Part shown: one piece after another, positions 58,917 to 64,000 of the stretch
How the letters are laid out: each line of letters opens with the position of its first letter
Position numbering within the stretch: position 1 is the stretch's first letter
Assembly: GCA_037447605.1 (NCBI GenBank)
Contig: CM074806.1
Span: forward strand, 2,286,801 to 2,350,800
Source of the DNA: Zygnema circumcarinatum
Taxonomy: Eukaryota > Streptophyta > Zygnematophyceae > Zygnematales > Zygnemataceae
Direction: 5' to 3'
Length of the DNA: 64,000 nt
Notes under the pieces: model-generated
What the model was told of the DNA's origin: nothing
Database searches by the model: none
What the model saw: only the letters and a program-made list of their open reading frames with translations
Program-made: the position numbers and the translations under genes

Positions 58917-59084
58917 CTAAGGTCCCAGCAGCTGATGAAAGGCAGGCCGGGGCTCGGTGTACATGCCTACAAGAATGACAAAGGGCACAAAGCCATAGTG
59001 CGCCGCAACCTTCAGCTTGCGAAGCACCCAGGTGGGCCATTCCTTCACAGCTATTTGCACATCCTCAGACTTTGGCCACGCCAT
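58917..59084 (-). CDS. TOM7: TOM7, mitochondrial outer-membrane import subunit (55 aa)
   Basis: Single-exon coding region 59084-58917 on the minus strand, 55 residues, too short for many gene callers. It reads MAWPKSEDVQIAVKEWPTWV, then KLKVAAHYGFVPFVILVGM, and ends PAFHQLLGP. This is the plant TOM7 pattern: VKEW.(T/N)W, a HYGF(I/V)P(L/F)VI tail-anchor helix, then VGM....P. TOM7 modulates assembly of the TOM translocase around TOM40. The start is fixed by an in-frame TGA 9 nt upstream. The N-terminus is about 20 residues shorter than in flowering-plant TOM7, which begins with a Lys/Ser-rich stretch. Part of the N-terminus could sit in an upstream exon, but no evidence for one was seen. Confidence 0.92.
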   Translation of the reverse strand: MAWPKSEDVQIAVKEWPTWVLRKLKVAAHYGFVPFVILVGMYTEPRPAFHQLLGP

Positions 59085-61648
59085 TTCTTCTCAATGTGGT
59101 CAGACGTGCGCTCTGCGCCGGAGAGTCCAATGGCCTCCTGTAGTGATTTGAAAAGACCTGCAGTCGGAGGAGCTCTAAAGATACCAACACAGATGAAGGT
59201 ATGCGATGGCGATAGGTACCTATTTCTCAAGGAATCTTGAAGCTGCAGCATGAACAACAAATAAAGCGAGTCATTACGATATCACTATGTCATTCAAAAT
59301 CAGCCAGTTACATCCTCTGCACGGTGCCTGTATAGTTTGACAACTGTAAATCAATGCAAACCACAATGGTTGATTGACAAGATCAAGCTACTGCATGCAC
59401 GCAGACACTCAAACAACGGGTTGAGAAAAACCCACTCAAACGTATGCAGCTGATGCTCAGCCCAAAATGCTACATTTTCTTCATCACCGCGCCAAAACAA
59501 GACGCAATATTATGCAAGTGGCTGACAGATTGACAAATCAGCCTAACTTTCAAACATCTGACCGTCAGAGGCTTATTGGATACATTTTTGGAAGGGGGAA
59601 AGGCGAATGAAGCCTGTGGGTCCAGCATTCCAAGCGAAGCAAATAAAGTGAACAAAGTGATACGGAGAGAAATAAAACTGATCAGGACAACACACCAAAA
59701 GAAATCATCAACGAAAGGAGTTTACACTCGACCTACTTAGTCTAATACCTCAGCTTGAAAACTAGTTATGCCTCAGTTCGTTAATGCCGTTCCTATGGGC
59801 TAATAACCTCTCCAATTTTTTCGCTAAATGATTTTACGAAGTTCTTGGCATTTGCGACTGTTCCACACGCAGTTTTGAAAATTCGTATAGATCAATACAT
59901 CGCTCTTCATCCTAGCGTGCCCTTGGGAACCATCACATGATCCGCCCTAAATGCTCCACTGCCTGTGCGAGTCCCTACAGCCTCTTGAAATTGATACAAA
60001 CTATTTTGAAAACTGTACAGTTGTACAATACTAAATGCAATCCAGTTTCGAACCAACGAATAGGGAAATAAAGCAAGGGCTCATAGCCACGAACCTTCTT
60101 CAGAATGCAAAAACTTTGGTCTTTAATACTTCTCTCTGGCCCAATGATTTATCCCTACACTTTTGTTAATCCTGCCGACAGTTCACTAGCAAACACTTCA
60201 ATATTATTCAGCTAGCTCTCCGGAATCAAGTTGAGCTCCTATCCACTAAACAGTTCGTCCAAATTGAACTTCCAGTTAACATACTTTATAATTTGTCAAG
60301 ACTATATTTTCCCTAGTCCAGTACCTGAAATGTGTATGAATCAGATAAACATAATGATTTGATTGCCGTCTATAACCTGTCCCACCCTAAGTGCAATGAG
60401 TACTTGAATATTTTTTTTGCCACTCAAAACGAAGGATTCTAATCCGTTCAGATAGACTGCCTTTGCAAAAGTGCAGCTAGGCATATTTCTTAGGGCAATC
60501 AAATTACCACCATCAAACCCACACCACATTCCCCTTTGCTCATTCTCCCAAACACTTCCAAACCTTGCAACGACTAGTCACGTAACCAGAATGCTTGAAA
60601 GTAAAAGCGCATTCAGAAAACTGATACACCTTCTCTTCAGTCAAACTTGTGTCTAGCACTGAAATTGAGTAACCCTTTTTCCTGCCGCCGACTGGAGTCC
60701 TCGGCACCATTCAGCGCAACACTGAAGCACAATACCTCTCGCCCTACAAGTAAACCACGTGACTGCTATCATCCTCAAACCTCTATCTCTCCCCTCTCTC
60801 TCTGCCTTCACTCCCTAACTTCCTTGTAAGGAAAAGCATCAATCCCACCATGCATGGTCAGTCATGAAACTCTCCCATAGGATCCCAGTCAGCCGTGAGA
60901 GCTCCCTTACCTCCAAAAGGCGCGCAGCCGGCAAGGGCCACGTGGCTCGAGCAGAGCAGCAGCGGTCCACTGCCAGCTCTCCCTCCCTGCCTCCTCCCTC
61001 GGCAGCGAAACCCACTCTTCTTGCTCAGGGATGTGCCCCTACTTCAGCAGTGCTGCGCGCCTAGCATGGTATGAAAGCTGTGCGCCTGATGATACGTAAA
61101 GATGTTGTGCGATTAACCGGATGCATATGTCGTTAAAGCACACCCCAAAGGAAAAGCAGATCTGTACGGGTTTTTTTGGTTGGCGCCACGTGGCAAAAAG
61201 GGCCTTGAGCAGCAGCAAGAGTTCCCGCGCCTGCCTCCTCCCTCGCGAGGGAAGAGTTCTCCCTCCGCCGCAGCAGCGCCAGCAGCAGCAACAGGAGGTA
61301 ATCAGCGGGGCTTGTAGGCTGGAACTGCCTAAATCAGCAGCCTAAACACGCAAGTTTTTAAATTTTTTGGAGAGGATTTACCTGCATTTCTTATTGCAAT
61401 ATTCTATTTTGGTGCTGATTTGGATGCCAGCTGGTTTTGTAAGGAGCGTCGGAACTGCTGCACTTGTGCATTTGAATTCAGCTGAATGATAATTTGATAT
61501 TTTTATGTTTTAGACTATCCGAGTGGTCGTGGAATGAAAAGCGCTTGCATTTTGTCCGTCTATGCGCCCCGGAACACGAAAGGGGCATAACTTTTTGTGA
61601 CTCTTCATGTTTGCAGGTGTCTACTTTCTCTCTTCCTTTCTCGTCACC
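59085..61648. other. Divergent intergenic region between TOM7 and OGDH E1
   Basis: Upstream of both genes. Mostly AT-rich from 59250 to 60850, then GC-richer, with two CCACGTGGC boxes near 60939 and 61185. A CAG-rich stretch lies at about 61270-61295. No supported gene. Confidence 0.5.
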
Positions 61649-63697
61649 ATGTCCTGGTTTAGACTGCGGGTACTGGGCTCGCAGGCCTTAGTTCGCAAAT
61701 CCCGACTTCTGCAACATAATGTCCATCAGAAAGCCTGTCCTTCTCCAATGCCGTTTTCGGGGTATGTTTACTTCTATTTAACTCAACCTTGCTGGCTCAG
61801 CACTTTGGGATGATTTGGCATCTATACTTTTGGACCTGTTGATTGATCTCTTGGTGTTTGCTCCAGCCAGACTGAGGAAGTAGATTTGGAGCTACTGAGC
61901 AGCTTCTTGTCGACTTACTAACAAGCTCTTGGCTGAATATTATTAAGGTGGCAACAAGGTTTGACGACGTCATTCAACTATTCCTTAGGAAAGCAGGAGT
62001 TGCAGTTGTAAATAAGTAACCTGTGTGTTTCCCACATCTCCAAACATAGAACGTGAACAAGTAACGTGAAGCTGTTTTAAAGCTGCTACTTACAGATACA
62101 TGGTGTGTCAGCAGCACAAGTCAGATATGTTCCTGCTTTGTTTCGCTTCGAAAGTTGGCTTTGTTTTTCTTTGAACATGGAATTGCGCGTGTTTTTGCAA
62201 GTGTATGTGCATGGGTGATTTCCGCTCTTTTCAAGTTTAAGATGAGCTTGCCTTCTGGGGAGTCGGAAAAGTGTCCTCCCATTCAAATTTACTGTATTTC
62301 CTTGTTGCAGTCGGCAAACCGTTTGTAAACATGCGAATGGTGATTTTTTCTGAACAGTCCGTGTTTACTCCTTTAGATGAACTACAGTTTTTGCCAGTAA
62401 AAAATCTTGACGTTGAACAGTTCTGTCCATCGAGGTAGCATTATACCTTTTTCTTTGCTTGTCCACTGCCGATGCTACATTTACTCGGCGGGGGCTTGGG
62501 GACCATGGAGCGATAAGAGGCTTTCTAGCTTGGACTATGCTTTATCAACACTAAACATGCCAGAAACACCTAAAAATTCTGAAAAGCGGGTCTTTTGACA
62601 GGCCATGCCCCACCTTTGCGTCTAAGCCCGCCAAAAACCTTTCTTCACTAACATTAGAGTATACGAGATAAGAAGCATTTGTTAATCGTTGTCTTCTGTC
62701 ACATACAGATAGCAAGGGTTTCATATCACTCCTGTTACTGTGAAGCCTCCTTCGCAGCTCTGATGCCTGTTCTGTTGGAGGATCTTGGGAGCAGCAGTGC
62801 TTCAGGGATATTAGCTGCTGGTCGTTATCGATGGTTACCAGCTATCCAGGCTGGCCGTCTTGCTGGCGTTCCAAGATGTTTCCATGGGAGCAGCTCTGTA
62901 ACAGCTCCGGAACCGAAGGCAGTCAAGCTTTCACAACTGACTGATAACTTTTTGGATGGTACAAGCAGGTAAGTTGGCACCAAATTTTGCGCTCGCTTTC
63001 TTCAATTAATAAATCCAAAGCTGGCTGGGCTGCCGCCAGCTCTTTAATTTGGAAGAGTAGACGAATCATCCAACAGTTGCTTTGATGGATTAGCATAGAA
63101 ACAATCCTACATAATGATTGCAAGATCCATTTCTGTACGCACCTACACAAGTTCCAGGGAGGCAAATACGGTGTATGGAGACTTAGCAATTTGAGGTGCA
63201 CTTTCCAGTCAACAAAAAATAGTTTATGGATGTCGTGCTGGGCTGTTGTTTCATGTAAGCTTGAGAAGGATGAAAAGTAATGGCTGGCACCGAAAGCAAG
63301 CCCGATGTCTGTAGAATATGAGACTGGGACACGTGCAAATGAAGCATGTTTCAAGCAATACCGCGAACCTCTCAGCAGACTTGGTGGATTTACGTGTCTT
63401 TGTATTGGGAGCTTTCCTGTTCAATGCATACCGGTTTTTTATGCTATGGGCTCGCCTGCAGTGTGTATCTTGAGGAGCTCCAGAGATTATGGGAGGCCGA
63501 CCCCAAGTCAGTGGATTCATCATGGGACACGTTCTTTCGCAACTTCACAGGACAACACGTTGGTTCTGAAAATGCTCTCTCAGGACAGACAATTCAAGAA
63601 AGCATGCGGCTTCTCTTGCTTATCCGAGCTTATCAAGTGAATGGGCACCTCAAAGCCAAGCTTGACCCCTTGGGGTTGGACGACCGCGTTCCACCAG
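61649..63697 (+). CDS. 2-oxoglutarate dehydrogenase E1 component, mitochondrial, 5' exons (partial)
   Basis: Thiamine-diphosphate E1 of the TCA-cycle 2-oxoglutarate dehydrogenase complex. Exon 1 (61649-61761) encodes MSWFRLRVLGSQALVRKSRL, an Arg-rich mitochondrial presequence like the MVWFRAG start of plant homologs. Exon 2 (about 62717-62968; acceptor chosen by phase) ends in AVKLSQLTDNFLDGTS. Exon 3 (63462-63697) reads VYLEELQRLWEADPKSVDSS, then FFRNFTG, SGQTIQESMRLLLLIRAYQV and GHLKAKLDPLGLDDRVPP. Exon 2 to 3 joins in phase to give the invariant GTSSVYLEELQ. The catalytic domain lies beyond the window. The exon 2 acceptor is the least certain point; an in-frame ATG at 62763 exists within exon 2. 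Confidence 0.88.
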
Positions 63698-64000
63698 GTT
63701 GGAGATGTGCCCATATTACTCTCTCCACAACGTATTGATAAGTATTTGGAATGAGGGTCAGAATTTTCTTTTGTTAATGGAATGTCTCCGTTCGTTCCCA
63801 TGATTTAAATGTTATTCCGCCAGGTGGAATGTTTTTTCGGAGCCTGTCTGATAGTAGCTGTAGGAAATCCCTCTGCTTACATACCGGGTGGCTTTAGAAA
63901 CGTCGCAAGTCCAACTAGAGCATAATGGATGTATGATTTTTTGTCTCAAAATTGCATCCAATTGTGACTGCGCAGGTCAGGAAAGAAGGGCCATAATGTT

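Overview
This looks like nuclear DNA of a streptophyte (land plant or close charophyte alga) from a draft assembly. The genes are intron-rich with GT-AG junctions whose phases I could check by hand. They are plant-type families: a TERMINAL EAR1-like Mei2 RNA-binding protein, EGY3, an ACD11-like lipid-transfer protein, a FIP2-like BTB/pentapeptide protein and plant-type TOM7. Teloboxes and a Ty3/gypsy element with a plant-type initiator-Met primer site also occur. There are two N gaps (29968-30939 and 41237-41246). No prokaryotic features were seen. The exact lineage cannot be fixed from the sequence alone.

Layout. 1-456 (-): 5' end of a SAD2-type importin-beta gene. 457-2292: intergenic, with a fold-back element carrying a nested MITE. 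2293-5357 (+): HAD-IB phosphatase-like gene. 6912-10562 (-): RNase P Rpr2/Rpp21-type zinc-ribbon protein with an unusually long acidic tail. 11817-17613 (-): TEL/Mei2-like gene, six exons, with long low-complexity inserts. 17614-20539: GC-rich upstream DNA with many G-boxes, then a pentamer satellite. 20540-25873 (-): BTB-pentapeptide gene. 25874-42800: a 17-kb transposon nest. It holds an 880-bp long-TIR element, a roughly 5.2-kb element with 13-bp TIRs and subterminal repeats, and a decayed 9-kb Ty3/gypsy element whose 3' LTR contains a TRIM. 42801-45353 (-): ACD11-like gene. 45354-49312: intergenic block of repeat arrays, several with a 91-92 bp period. 49313-52613 (+): plastid-targeted NTF2-like/DUF2358-type protein. 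54196-57629 (+): EGY3, a protease homolog lacking its zinc site. 58917-59084 (-): TOM7, 55 aa. 61649 to the end (+): 5' exons of mitochondrial 2-oxoglutarate dehydrogenase E1.

The genes are ordinary housekeeping or signalling loci rather than one pathway. Organelle-directed proteins cluster at the right: two plastid proteins, TOM7 and OGDH E1. I do not see a clearly new enzymatic system. The most unusual items are the long acidic extension of the Rpr2-type protein, the CT-expanded inter-RRM linker of the TEL protein, the 46.4-48.4 kb composite of palindromic arrays, and the nested transposon architecture.
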